64,000 nt of DNA. Origin: Gentiana macrophylla (Eukaryota > Streptophyta > Magnoliopsida > Gentianales > Gentianaceae). The stretch is taken from NCBI GenBank assembly GCA_026214975.1, contig JAOBSW010000445.1:28312-92311 (forward strand), written 5' to 3'. Numbering within the stretch: position 1 is the first letter of the stretch; each line of letters starts with the position of its first letter. The notes under the pieces were generated by a model. The model made no database searches. It was not told the DNA's origin and was given only the letters and a program-made list of their open reading frames with translations. The position numbers were made by a program, and so were the translations under genes. Shown here one piece after another: positions 21,321-33,914 of this stretch.

Positions 21321-24300
21321 TTTTGAATTTACCTATGACAACTTCAAATCATCGGTTAAGATAGATTCGACATTATCTTCTACCATATCTAATATGGAAT
21401 TTATTCAACCTTTATTTTTGGAACTCGGTCAAGTATAAGGGCACTATCCTGAAATGGGTAATGGATACTTCACATGGCTTGATTCACACCATTATCGTAT
21501 AAAGTGTTGTTTCCATTCTAGGAACACAATCTAATTGCGTATCCCAGAGATGATATCCTTCAAGGGAGAATCTGATTCTATTTCAGACAACTTTGGAAAC
21601 ACCCTTCAGGTATTAATTACTCCAATCCAATTGAAGATTAATTCCTAAGTAGCTCATCAATCTCATATTCGTACTAGCTCGAACCTTTCAGGCTTTCCAA
21701 ATTGTTGTACTTCGATAAGTACATTCAACTGTTTCTAAAAATAGTCATAAAGATTGATAAACAATTGTTTGTGGCATTAATTGTCATACACCAACAAACA
21801 TCGGTATGTTTAGGCTTTAGACAATTTTTTCTAGAATTTATAACCTTTTAAGTAAAGGTATTATTTGATCATCTTTAGATAAGATACGTATTACCCACAT
21901 GATTCATAATCATATGGTTCAACATCATCAGAATGACGTTTAGTTACATGCTTCCCTTCCAGAGAGACTATGTCTAGAACAACCACAAATATTAAGGATA
22001 ACAGCCACACAAATATTTAGTTGAGATTTCATCACACATATCGACTATATCGTGACATCAATTTAGTATGTTAGATTCAGTGACCTTCCAACTTTATCGG
22101 AATAACATTTATTCTTTACAATTGAATATGTCTACTAAATCCTAACAAATAACTGAAAGTATGTTCTTCATAAGAACCGGAACATAATAACATTTATTTA
22201 GTTCCCTTATCAGTTTACTAGATCCAGAGTATGGTAAGTGTCACAACGTTTGCTTCACCTTCCATATCTGCATTTTTAATCTTTCTAATTTAATCACACT
22301 CGTAATATATCATATATCTTAGAGTCGACTTTGAACTTAGATAGATTTATCTCAACTTATTTGCCTATAATAGAGACTTCACTAAGTTCTCTATTTAAGC
22401 ACACGCCCTAACTTCCTTTTAAATCCTTTAAGCATTTGTAAATATTTCTTAGTGTAGTCTTCATAAGACTTAAGAAAGATCACAAGAGCTATGTCTTTAA
22501 TTTCCTTTCATAAAGAAAATCTAAAGTTTATTAAATAGTTTATTTAACCTTTTGAATCGTATTCAAAACATTGAGTATTTAATTAACCTTTAAGCAATGA
22601 TAGAATTAAGTCGATACTTAAATCTTATAATTTTGAAAACAACCTTTCCAAAATTAGATTTGGTCATTCTTATCCAACGTTTGAATTAATTGTCATCGTA
22701 TGACTGAATGATCATCTTGGATCGTATCCAATATTTGATTAATTCGTTTGAAACTTATTTCAAATGATTCAATCATGAGCTTCCGCTTTCATTAATAATT
22801 AAAGCCTTGGAGTACTGCATCAAATATGTAGTCTCCTTGTCTCTAACTACTATAACGGGATTGCTCGTGTCATTGCTTATTTTAAAAGGATTAAAATTTC
22901 TTAACCATATTTGATAACGTTTCTCAAAAGGTAACAGTCATAATTTGGTTTTACTAATCGAGAATAAAACATAAATATAAAAGTTTGCTAAAACTACAAC
23001 ATAAAAATGAAAATAAAAGAGTGTTGTTGTTTATACATGCAAAATCAAAATGGTCTTTTGGTTTATGATTTTGCTCCCACTAGTCAACTACTCTCGATTG
23101 ACTTTCAAGAATTGTCCAAAATTCTTTAGTGGCTGAGATCAAATCTAGTTACCTCGATTCCCGGCGGTGGTCGATCAACCAAGATAATTTCGAAAGGTAG
23201 GTAACACCTTACTATTCACATCTCTATGTGATTCTCAGTGGTTGACTAGTCAACTCTTTGGCGATACACATCACTATGTGTTAGTCAACCACTTGTCTCT
23301 AAAGTCAGACGGCCCTGACGGTGGCCAATCACAGAAAGACTCTAGTCAAGTCATAACCCAATATTCACGAGATCTCATACGATCATATCTCAATAATGAC
23401 GATATACCCGAGGTAGGTCAACTCCCGGCGGTGGTCGATCAGTTGGATCCGAACACAGGCTCTTCACCGTCGTTATAATATTGGGAGACAATATTTCGAC
23501 CTGATTTTTGTTGTGGAAGTAATTTTCTTAAATTAATTCACTTAATTAATTTTAATTGCTGTCTCATCAAGTATATCTCTCTATAAACATACATCCTACA
23601 CATTTATCTAGATCGTGCCTAGTCATGCATCTATCGTATCATATAAAATAAATTCAAGCACAAAAATAAATAAATGAGTAAAGTAACCGGTATGATCATG
23701 GACCTTTTTCCTAGGTGCGGTTTCGAATACAAACTGACGAAACAGCGGGTCACAATCTAAGGGTAGCTGCAACCGCCAATAGGATCTTTAATGCGCCATC
23801 TCCAATAGGATCTTTTATTCTTCTATCTTTGATCTCCATCTTCTGCTCCATTCTTGTTACATTTAATTCTATCTAATAAAATAAATACACCCGCCGCATA
23901 CGGGGGGAGCCAACGGGAATGGGATAAATTCAGAAAATAAACTAGGTCACGTTCTTCATAACGGCCTAAGACAATTTTTAAACCAACAGAAAAATTAAAT
24001 CATTCACATCTATCCTATCGGTCGAGTCCATGATCAATCGGAGTCCATATAATCATATTATATCTACTATATCTAATCCATACAATAACATCTTATGAAA
24101 AAGATAAAATTAAAATTTAACTACTTGCGTCTTAATTAATCAATTAACATTTAATCTATTAAATAATTTTATCCAATCAATTAACTAATTAACATTTAAT
24201 TAATTAAATGATTTTAATCGAAATAAAATTAACGATTAATTTTAAACGATTTTAATTTTAATTTTAATTAATTAGAACTATTCTAAAAAATAAATAAAAA

Positions 24301-24327
24301 TTAAAATTAAGTCTCTTTTGTTTCTTT
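21321..24327 (-). other. Internal sequence of element E without readable genes
   Basis: This should hold gag and the first part of pol in minus sense, but no frame above about 80 residues is convincing. A repeated 20-mer-like word 'cccggcggtggtcgatca' occurs at 23160 and 23426. The end near the PBS (23940-24320) is an AT-rich run of AATTAA words. Confidence 0.5.
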
Positions 24328-24649
24328 CCTTTTGATTCCTAATCAAAAGGGATGCATTTGGTTTCCTAAACCAAAAGGCATCTTCCTAAACCAAATTTGG
24401 TTTAGGTCTGGCCACTTTCTAAAACCAAAATTTTGGAAGTGGCGTAGGCCTAGGCCTTTTACAAATCAAATATTTGAAAAGGACCTAGGCCTATTCCAAA
24501 TCAAATATTTGGAAAGGCCAAATTATTTTGGTTCAGGCCTGGCCACTTTCCAAAATCAAAATTTTGGAAGTGGCCTAGGCCTAGGCCTTTTACAAATCAA
24601 ATATTTGAAAATGGCCTAGGCCTATTCCAAATCAAAATTTGGAAAGACC
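24328..24649. repeat. Array of nine short consecutive palindromes in the leader of element E
   Basis: Hairpin-forming units follow each other: 24328-24350 (10-bp perfect stem, loop CCT), 24357-24375 (8-bp stem, loop CCT), 24385-24406 (22-bp perfect palindrome), then 24410-24443, 24452-24486, 24488-24519. The last three recur at an offset of 131 bp as 24541-24575, 24583-24617 and 24619-24649. Most of the later stems have the loop CAA. The best is GGCCACTTTCCAAAAT with its complement ATTTTGGAAGTGGCC (one bulge). Confidence 0.9.
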
Positions 24650-24819
24650 AATATTATTTTAATGCCATGTGGCATCCTAATGACCCAAACTATTCGAACC
24701 AATGGTTAGCCAAATGACACAACTAAACAAAGGAGAAATTATCAATCACAACTACGAACCATATTGAATCACAAACTACACAAAACAAAATTTAGGGATC
24801 CACCAAAAATGCACCAACC

Positions 24820-24900
24820 GACGTCGACCGCCCAGGGGGGAGCCGCCGCCGCCGGCGCAATTTCCGATGGGGGTGCCGCCGCCCATCGGCCGAGCACCCC
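24820..24900. other. GC-rich island in the leader of element E
   Basis: A sharply GC-rich patch ('ggagccgccgccgccggcgc') in otherwise AT-rich DNA. It includes the 8-bp stem CCGATGGG (24864-24871) and CCCATCGG (24882-24889). Confidence 0.7.
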
Positions 24901-25030
24901 AAAAGCCACCCCTCTTTTTTTTTCGTGTATCGTTTTGCGAATCAAAAATCTTTCATCTTTTAATTACTTGATTTAAACGATTAAATTAACTACGCAAATT
25001 AACATGCTTAATTCTTAAGCTCGAACCTCT

Positions 25031-25041
25031 CTCTGATACCA
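25031..25041 (-). other. Primer binding site of element E (initiator tRNA-Met type)
   Basis: In minus sense TGGTATCAGAG lies one base after the LTR end CCTAACA. Confidence 0.9.
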
Positions 25042-25042
25042 C

Positions 25043-26954
25043 TGTTAGGAAATCTACACGGAAACGCAGCGGAATTTAAAATTGTATTTCCTTTTAACCA
25101 GGATCGACTTCGTTTAAGCAATAAACAAATAAGTAGTAGACGGTGGTTACCTTGGTTGATCTAAAAGATCAACGCTTTGACCGTCTAAGGAGAGTAGTTC
25201 TGCATAGAGCCGCCCAAGTGTTTGGCCTCTACCGCTAGTCCACACGAACAGCTCGCCGGAATCCCATCATGGATTGCTATTGGAAAACTCCGGTTGCTAG
25301 ACCGGCCTTTTTCCCCTCTCCCCAACTCTCTATAGGATGCTCTCTATTTTACACAAGAACTATTAGTTCTTGGAATTGTGTTGCACAAAAGAGCTTGACA
25401 CTCACCTCTTATTAATAGTGTAGGGGGCGCCCCATCTAGGTGTGGAGGAGAAGAAAACATTTTCCCAATAAAATAAGGAAAATATAATTGATTGATTTAT
25501 CTCATTTAATTTAATATCTTATATTAAATATTTCCAAGATATTGTCAATATCTTATATTGAATACCTATCTTATTACCATAAATCTATTTTTCCAAAATC
25601 AATTAACATCTAATATTAATATTATGGTAATCTTATTAATTAAATTGCACAATCCAGATGTATTTAAATACACAAAAGATTGCGCCACATTACAGCCAAA
25701 TCACGTGTGTCAATACACACACAAACTTTGGCCATATATATTTAATTGATAATATAATACTATGATTAATTAATTTATAAAATACATGTATATCACCACT
25801 CACATTATGTGTATATTTAATTAATCAACATAATTAATATATTGTATTTAATTTATTCATAATAAATAAATACCACCATATTAATTTACCACTATAACCT
25901 TTATAGTCTCGAGATAAACTTTCCTTATTTGGTTATCATCTATAACCACATTTTAATCCGGCTAGATGTTCATATGTGTGTGACCCGATAGGCTTCCGAA
26001 TATGTTGGCCGTAGACACAAAGTGCAAATTACGAAAATGCCCTTCATGCCTAACGATCACGGGATAGCGTCTAGCAACACACCGTGACCCCCAATCATCA
26101 GAAGAGTCAAATGCAATGACTACTACTTTTCATGTGAAACAGTTACCGTGTAACTTACAATCCTATCGCTGTAATAATAGTCGTTAGTCGAGTGTCAAAA
26201 CATCAACGACCGTATCTTATAATCTTGATATCAAGATCTCTTGAAGTAACTCATTTACTCCCACTTTGCAAAGATTCACAAGAGCTAGACATTCCTTATA
26301 AGAAGGCCATTTCGGATATTCGATCCCAATCATAGGATTCGCGATTTCCGGACGACCAAACATGTATACTCCGCATGCTTCAGTATCACACTCAATCACT
26401 ACAGCATGATCGCCCCGTGGCTAGGGGAAACCTCAATAGTGTCAAAGCATGACAATCCACACCGTGATGCCATGAAGAATCCGGTCTTAAGGATAACTAC
26501 ACAACCGCCACATAGTGTGACATTTATCCGTGTAAGTGGGTCAGTCTAACGTACGCATTCTCTAATACACGTCCACGTACAGTCCAAGTGTCTCTACACT
26601 TCGATAGACGAGATCTATCCCTGCCCTTAAAGACAGAAGACATCTAATACGTGCTAGCTTGTTCATACTACCAATGCCCTGTTTAATAGTACATCAGCCT
26701 AGAGACATTTAAGTATCAAACTTATTAAAGTGATTAGAGATCTCATCAACCATAATCGCCTATCATGGTATCTCTATCACAGTTTAACACTAAGGACATT
26801 ATCACATAACAATTCACAATTGGTTCTTTAAAAGAACAAATATATCACAACAGAAAAGCCATTTAATATATATTATACATAAAGTAATAATACAAATGAT
26901 CCGACCCGGTCAGATCCGGTCCAACCCGATTGGGTTTAGGACACTATTCCAACA
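25043..26954 (-). repeat. 5' LTR of element E
   Basis: It is 1912 bp, homologous throughout to 17629-19568. The TATA region reads 'cttattaatag' where the sister copy has 'cttatttatag', so the promoter core is altered in this 5' LTR. A roughly 30-bp deletion is present near 25797 relative to the sister copy. Confidence 0.93.
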
Positions 26955-28044
26955 CCAACCTCATATTTTTCTTGATTAGAATTAGATTAGGAGAAACCCA
27001 AGAACTTTTCTCTTCACTTTCTTCATTCTCTTAGCTTAAAACGTAAAATCTTAGGTCTTTAAACTCCAAATCAATGTGTAAGTAAGTATGGGCTTTGCTC
27101 TAAAATGATGAATTTATCATCTGTTTGGTGAATCTCCATGGGCTTGGAGCTAAGTTCATGTTTTCTCTACTTAATTGAGGTATAATTTTGAATTTACTTT
27201 TAATTTTCTATTTCATGGCTTGCTTTAGTTTAATCTCATCTTTTCTTTGTGTTTTTGTTGAAATCATGAGTAGCTAAGTTTCTTTGTGGCTTTGGTGACA
27301 AGAAAATGAGCTAGAAATCTTGTAATTGCTTGGATTCAAGTTGGGTTGTCTTGTATGTTCTTAATTGGTTCAAGTCATGGTGATTGATTTTGATGGGAGA
27401 GATTAATTTGCCACTAATTGCATAATCTAAGTGTTAATTCGAGGCCTAATTGTAAGAGTTGACATGGAACTAGTCACCATGAACACATAGTAAAATCATC
27501 TAAAGATATAACTGATTTCTAGTGTGTGTGTGTTACCTAATCTTGATTTGGGAAATTCATAGTCCTTTAATGCATAGCCATTCATCCTAATCTAGTCCTA
27601 GCCTACAGGTTTGGTGTTTGGTTATAGTTCGTGAATGCGAGAGATCGATTTACATTAATTTTGTGAATTGCACCTTGAATGTATTGAAAACTCGTTAGTG
27701 AAGCTTGAATCCGCGTAGTTACAAGACCTCATATCTAGCTCATTGGAACATCACCCGAGCCACCTCGTTCTATATCATCTTACTTTGTTCGAATCATCAC
27801 ATCTCTAGCTATTTGCACATTTAGTTCATTTTCATCACTTAGTTTAAGTTGTTTTTCTAGTTGATAAAATCTTGCTTTTGATTAATGGATATACCTAGAC
27901 CAAATGTTTGGACCGCTTTGGTACTATACTAGATTTCTCCCTAAGGGTACGACCTTGCTCTCTGATCTAGACTACAGTCGACCCGGTACTCTGCCGGTTA
28001 GATTGGAAACCTAGTAAGGCCAATCAAGCTTCTTTAAGATTAAC

Positions 28045-28061
28045 TGGTGCCGTTGCCGGGG
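28045..28061 (+). other. Primer binding site of element A, cut by element B
   Basis: TGGTGCCGTTGCCGGGG complements tRNA-Asp with one change (T for C). Element B is inserted exactly after it, duplicating its last five bases CGGGG (28057-28061 and 59094-59098). Confidence 0.88.
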
Positions 28062-29772
28062 TGTTGGTCCCTTGAAAAGGCTTTGGTTAAGTTTAGAGGG
28101 GGGTGAATAAACTTACCACTTAAAACTTTTGGAGTTAACAAACTCAGCAAGGTCGATAGCTTTCTTGATCGCTCGAGAGCCTCTTATTTATTCGATGAGT
28201 CTCCGCCGATTATTGATATTATCTTGAATTTGTTGCAGCGGAATATATTCAAATTAAGCCTTTATTACTTGTTGTTTAAAAGATGATACTAAGTATTGGA
28301 TACTCAGTAGTGTAAGTGTGTGTAGTTCAGTTGCTAGTTTTAGTAGGTTGATGTAATATGTATACTAAATGCAGAAATTAAATGCAGAAAGTAAGTAGGC
28401 AAATTTTATAGTGGTTCCAGGTGGTGTAATCCTGTCAGTCCACTCTTCTCCTATGATGTTGGAGGTAATTCACTAGAGATCTTTGAGGTTGCAGTTACAA
28501 AAATCCCTAAGCTGTCTGTCATTCACCAATAACTATGGCTTCACAAACTGAACACTTGAAACATGTAGGATTGATGCTCCAAACTATTCCACTGGTCCTT
28601 GAAGGGTAGGATTGCCTCTTCACCAGCTCCACAACAAACAACAGTCCTTGACACCCAAAAGATGCTTCACTGTTTTCAGCAGGTTTCTTGTAAAAGAAGG
28701 CTTGAATCAAGTAAATAATTCAGCTTTCAGCAGCTTGATCAGGATGAAATGATCAGCAGCTTAATGTCTTCAAGTGTGTAAACTTGATGTAACTTGAAAG
28801 CAGGTTACACTTGAAGATATACTGGATCAGTAGCTTTAAGCTCAGTAATGTCAACAGGGTGAATTTCTTGACAATAAACTTGATAGCTTAAGATTGATTG
28901 TTGTTTTTCATCAATTCTCATCACTTGTATCTGAATCAGAAGCCCTCTATTTATAGTAGAGAATCCTGTGACTTATGTTTGAAATTCAAACATAGCCGTT
29001 TCAGATTTGTCCTCTTTTTGACTTGTTTTCTGTCCCTGTATATAGTACTGACACAGTCAGTCTTCTTTTTGTCAGTTTTTAGACTGTCTACCTTTGACTT
29101 GTGTCCATTGGATAAAGCTCTGAATCTTTCCAACGTCCCTTTAATCTTGACCATTGATTTGTTGACAAAATCAAGACTTGTTATATGTCCTTATCCTTGT
29201 AATCTTTCAATGTAACCTTTGATTAGATCCAAATATATATTCAGCAGGTTCTTGTGTACGTAAGTCTCCTGAAATGCTTGTCAGTCAGCTGTCTGAAGTT
29301 TGCTGTGTTTATGAAACACTTCAGTTGACTGTCTTCTTCTAACTTTTTCTTGTGAAGTTAGAGTACACCATTTTGAACATAACTAAGTTCCAATCACCAC
29401 TTAACTTATGGAACATAGACCTTGTACACAAGGTATATGTAATCAGTTTAGGTCATCACAGACTTCCCTAAATTCTGATTCCATATCCTTGACTTTAAAT
29501 ACTAAGTTTGATCCCTTAGCCTTCAATAAGCGAGTTTGACCCTCACCTTGGTCTTCAACAGGTCCCTAACTAGTCTCATCGACCTAGTTACCTTAGTGAC
29601 CTAGACAGGTCTGCTGATGAAAGTCAGCTGACCTTTTACAATGCTTGTTTGATCAAACATATACAAAGTTCAAACTTTAATAAGCCTATATATTTAATCT
29701 AGACATCTTTTTACCTTTGCTCTATAACAGCTAGTCTGGCACTCATCACTAAAATTTAAAATATGTCCAACA
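28062..29772 (-). repeat. 3' LTR of element B
   Basis: TGTTGGTCCCTTG...ATGTCCAACA in plus sense, 1711 bp. The minus-strand TATA box CTATAAATAG is at 28947-28956. A block 'aggtggtgtaatcctgt' (28419 onward) in R/U5 is conserved in the LTRs of C and F. Confidence 0.95.
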
Positions 29773-29790
29773 ATTTCCCCCTTTTTTGTG
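29773..29790 (-). other. Polypurine tract of element B
   Basis: In minus sense AAAAAAGGGGGAAATT directly precedes the LTR. The next bases (GATGATGCCAATACCC on the plus strand) are shared with element C at 36930-36945. Confidence 0.92.
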
Positions 29791-29939
29791 ATGATGCCAA
29801 TACCCTCCTTACAGCAAAGCAAAAAAGGATAAAAACAAAAACAGAACAAATTCAGTCATTTCTCATTATAATCACATTTGTTCAACATTATTACAAACTA
29901 AATTCAGCAAAAGATAAAGACAGGTGTAAGTATGCTGAT

Positions 29940-32015
29940 CTAGGTCCTCCTCTCTCTTTCTTGTCTCTCTTGATATTCTCTTATCTCCCTGACCATGTCT
30001 CTCATCCATTGATTTTCAATAGAGGAAAAATCAACATAAGTATTTACTTCCTTCCACCATTTCCATGCTTCAGGTAGGGTCAGATTGATTGTATGTACAG
30101 AGAATCCTAGACGCATGTACAAGAGTTTGAACTCTTCCAGTGACTCTTTTGCTGATGTAGTTGGTAGACTTCTTCCACCTCTTCCACCTCTGCCACCTCT
30201 GTGTGCAGCTCTTAAATCTTTAACTCTAATTTCCCAAAATTTAAGTCCCAAAAAGGAATTTAGCCCTCCATGGAAACCCTTGTCATGGTAAGGTCTCCAC
30301 TTACTATAGTATAGCTTCTTATATTCTTTTAAAAGGTCATCAGTCAACTGAATTCTGCCATGTACAGGTTCTCTGAATGCATTTGTATCAGCCTCTCATC
30401 TCTTTTGAGCAAAAATTCTTGCAGCCTCTTTTGCAACTGCTGTTTGGCTCTCTTCCCCCTTATTGACATCATCAACAAAACGGGACTGTAGACCATGAAC
30501 ACTCTCCTGTGTGATCACCAAATTTGCAAGTTGATCCTCCATTATTTCTATTCTTGTGTCAACTGTAGTGATTCTTCCTTCCATTGTTTGCTCCAGCAGA
30601 TTGATCCTCTCAGTGACCTTAGGATCTAACACAGCAGGTTGAGGTGTTTCAGCAGACTTGGGTGCCTCAGCAAGCTTATCAAGATTTTTATGTAGTGAGG
30701 CAAACTACTCAGTCAAGAACTTGTCTCTGTGTGTATTGCTTTGTTTTATACCTCTCACATCTTTGGTTAAATCAGCAATAGCATACTGAGTGGAAGTGAT
30801 GCTGGAAGCAACTGTCTCAGTAGTCCTTCCTCTATTCTCCACAAGATTCATCAAATCTTCAAATCTTTGTTCTTGTCTATTTAGTTGAGTTCTTAACTGT
30901 GTGATGTCATCCCTGACTGATCTTAACTCATTCAAAACATGTGCTGGTACAGCTCCCGCCATGTATCCAGCACCATCATCAGCAGGTTCTTCAACATTGT
31001 AATATGCCCTCTGTCTGCTGACAACCACAGCTCTTGTCCTGTCCCATCCAGCAGGTTCAGGACCCTCCTCAATCATATCACCAAACATTTCCTCCAAAAT
31101 TGGATCTTGTGCAGGTTGAGGTTCCACAGCATGTTCCTCCTCAAAAAGTGGTACATGTGCCTGTTGAGGTTCAGCAGCTTCTAGTTCTTCCTCTGGCACT
31201 TCGAACTCCTCATCACTGAAATCATAGTCCAGCAATTGTTCATCCTCATTAACAGCAGCTTGCTGACTATCCTTTCCTTCAGTGGTCTTCACTACTGATG
31301 AGATTATACTTGAAAGAGCTTTCAGACTGCACTCCACATGTGTTTCAAAGAACTTTGTGCTATAACAATCTCCTCAACAAGTACATGGGTATCCTTCAAA
31401 CCCATTGTAGGTTCCAACCTTTGTCCAGGTGCTGTCTGATCCTCAACAACCTGTACCTCCAGTTCCAACCTGTATTCAGGTGTTGTTTGTTCCTCAGCAA
31501 CCTGAACCACCTCTTCATTAGAATGTATGAGTGATTCCTCAAACCCCATCACTAAATCCAATCTTTGTCCTATCACTGTTTGTTCCTCAGTGATCAGGAC
31601 CCTCTCTTCAACATAAATAAAGGGAAAAACAGCCAAATTTTCCTCTAGCACTCATCTGTCATCAGCAATCTTCTGTAGAATATCAGCAGCTTGAGATAAA
31701 GTATCATGAGTGTCAAACCACTCCTGATATTGAGCTGAATCTTCAGAACTGATGTCAGGCTCACTATGTGCACTTACTATCTCCTCATCCAAGTTGTCAA
31801 TCTGCTTATCAGCAGAGTGTGCATCAGATTCCACAACTAGTAATGTATCAGACATATTGACCAGCCTATTATCTCCAAAATTTATTCCATCATTTATGAG
31901 AGCCTCCAAATCATCTATGGTAAGATCCTCCAGATCTTCATCCATCTCATAAGTTTGCTTGCCTTCAGCAGTCTTGCCAGCACCAGCAGATTGTTCTATT
32001 CTTGGTTCAGTTGAC
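29940..32015 (-). pseudogene. Extra ORF of element B, C-terminal part
   Basis: This is the continuation, after the inserted element D, of the frame at 49036-51338. It reads through 32050-31652, 31651-31322, 31337-30705, 30632-30396 and 30347-29940 with stops and at least one shift between them. It is very acidic at first (DEDLEDLTIDDLEALIND), then Glu/Pro/Gln-rich, then coiled-coil-like (RSVRDDITQLRTQLNRQEQRF). It ends in a basic Gly-Arg segment (HRGGRGGRGGRS) and a helical tail. DDVNKGEES at about 30473-30447 matches DDVNKGES in element C, and SAKESLEEF matches SREESLESF there. No transmembrane span is obvious, so an envelope-like role is not supported by sequence. The function is unknown. 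Confidence 0.75.
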
Positions 32016-32020
32016 CCCTG

Positions 32021-33827
32021 TGTAAGATGTAATATCACCGGATGGATCAAGATCCACCCGATTACACAGCGGAATAAATATCAGATCTAGATCTAAATGA
32101 ACAAAATACATAAATAATAAATCTAAACTATGAGGGGGTTTAGATACCAACCTTTTTATGGTGCAAAACGCCAAGATCAAAGGTCAATCCAATCCGAGGT
32201 AGATGAGAGCCTAGTTGAGAAGCCAAAGTCTTCCAACGTGTGTCTTCAAGCACCACCAGGTGGATGGTGTTTCAAGCCGCCGGACCTCCTCGATATGCTA
32301 CCTTAGAAAACCTGAAGTTTTCTAAACTCGAACCCAAAGAAAAATGGCCGAAAATTCAAAGCTATTTTTCACCCAATATTTCATGTGTTGCATTGTGATT
32401 TTACGCTTAGGAGTACTCTCTTTATATAGGAGAGAAATCCTAGTCTCCAAGGCATTATTTAATTAATACAAAATCAATTAAAATAATCCTTTTCCTAAAA
32501 AGATAAATCCAGAATATTCCTAAATTAATAAGGATATATAAATGATTTTCTTTTCCTTAAATTATTTAACAAATAAATAATTTAATCACCTGTCTTATTA
32601 TTTATCAAGAAAACTAATTTTTCAACAAATAATAATTAAAATATGTGGCCACCCTAATTAATAATTAGGTCACTGCATATTACACCAAAATGGGCCGAGT
32701 CCACGAAAAATTTCTTTTCCATGTATTTAATTATCTAGTCCTACTAAACAATTAATCCACATATCGATTAAATAGTCCAATCCAACTATTAATTATAATT
32801 GAGGTGAAACGACGAGAAAACGTATATGCTATATTAGGAGCCACATCAGGGACCATGGACCCATATTCAGTATCTACAATAAATTGAATAAAATTATTTG
32901 TCTGACCGAACAATAATATTCAATCTATTAATTCCGGGATTACACCACCACAAACCCGAAACTGAACTCTGCCGAATATAGATATAAACTTACACTCAAG
33001 TATGAGTTATAAGGTGTCCACTGATATAATCATTACATACGGATAAATCCTCCATAGACTGTTCATTTCGATTCGGGATATCTCCGTAGACCCTTCTCGA
33101 AATATTTTATCCTTATTTACCATTAACCCCCTAGTGATCAATTAGTTCATAACTAATATAATATGAACTGGACCCATCGATCAGTTTCTAGGGTTAACAA
33201 ATAAAGGAACTGTCTGTCTGCTTCCCGAGGGAAGGAATGGATTCCATATCTGTGATAGCACAGACTACTCACTCATCTTAGAATAGAGCCAACGAGAAGT
33301 GTTGGACCACATACTACGAAGTGATCCTTACTAACATATCAAACCCTACCCTAGTCTAAGCAGTCGTCTCTGGTCACCTCAGGATTAAGATTAATCCATA
33401 TATGTTCATCTTGTGATTCGATAAGGCTTCTCGATCATAGAATTATATCGAGAACTCAAATCAAATCGGTCCAGCCCTATATGTTTATCACCATATATAA
33501 ATGCCCCATTAGGTACCCTATTACCGGCGATCTGGATAAGGCATCACACACATAAAGTGTTTCAGGCGCATTATTAGCAAATTAATCTCGAGACCGTGCA
33601 CTCGATTAATAAACGCTACGGACTAAGTTAATTTTAAGTATATTTCACAAACTCAATCCTCGTGTGTATAGCCATACACTGAGTCATGTGATTACATAAT
33701 CAATGTACTTAGGGTTTTCTGTAGTGTATTAATATAGGCATTAAATGCGTATAAATAAGATGAAATAAATTCTGTCATTTATTTAAATAAAACAAATACA
33801 ATTGTCTTTCGGGCATAAAACCTAACA
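32021..33827 (-). repeat. 3' LTR of element D
   Basis: It is 1807 bp and closely similar to 47228-49035 over its whole length. The minus-strand TATA box (TATATAAAG) is at about 32430-32438. Confidence 0.95.
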
Positions 33828-33838
33828 ATCTCCCACTT
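33828..33838 (-). other. Polypurine tract of element D
   Basis: In minus sense AAGTGGGAGAT abuts the LTR, the same tract as in element E. Confidence 0.85.
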
Positions 33839-33914
33839 GCACGAAAGGCAAGTAGATTGATTGTTTTAGAGCACACCATATATCTATATTACAGCAATAC
33901 AACTCCCACTTGCT

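Larger units (their letters stand above)
17629..26954 (-). mobile_element. Element E: Ty1/copia element with decayed pol, complete ends
   Basis: It has two 1.9-kb LTRs (TGTTAGGAAATC...CCAACA in plus sense) and the TSD CCAAC at 17624-17628 and 26955-26959. An initiator-tRNA-Met PBS is at the right and a purine tract at the left, so it is on the minus strand. The 5.5-kb internal region has no long frame, only faint pol remnants. It is inserted in the LTR of element A. Another copy survives as the solo LTR at 43352-45318 in the opposite orientation. Confidence 0.93.
16991..28026 (+). repeat. 5' LTR of element A, interrupted by element E
   Basis: It starts TGATAGAGTTGACC and ends about CCAATCA. 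Without E and one TSD it is about 1.7 kb. The two halves, 16991-17628 and 26960-28026, join across the CCAAC TSD. U3 carries four roughly 71-bp repeats (17329-17580) and a TATA box (17592-17599). U5 contains 'cgacccggtactctgccggtt', as in G. The exact 3' terminus is uncertain, since 18 bases separate CAATCA from the PBS. Confidence 0.75.

Noticed and set aside
29940..32015. Envelope-like glycoprotein interpretation of the extra ORF
   Set aside because: No signal peptide, transmembrane span, cysteine pattern or cleavage-like site could be seen in the readable segments.
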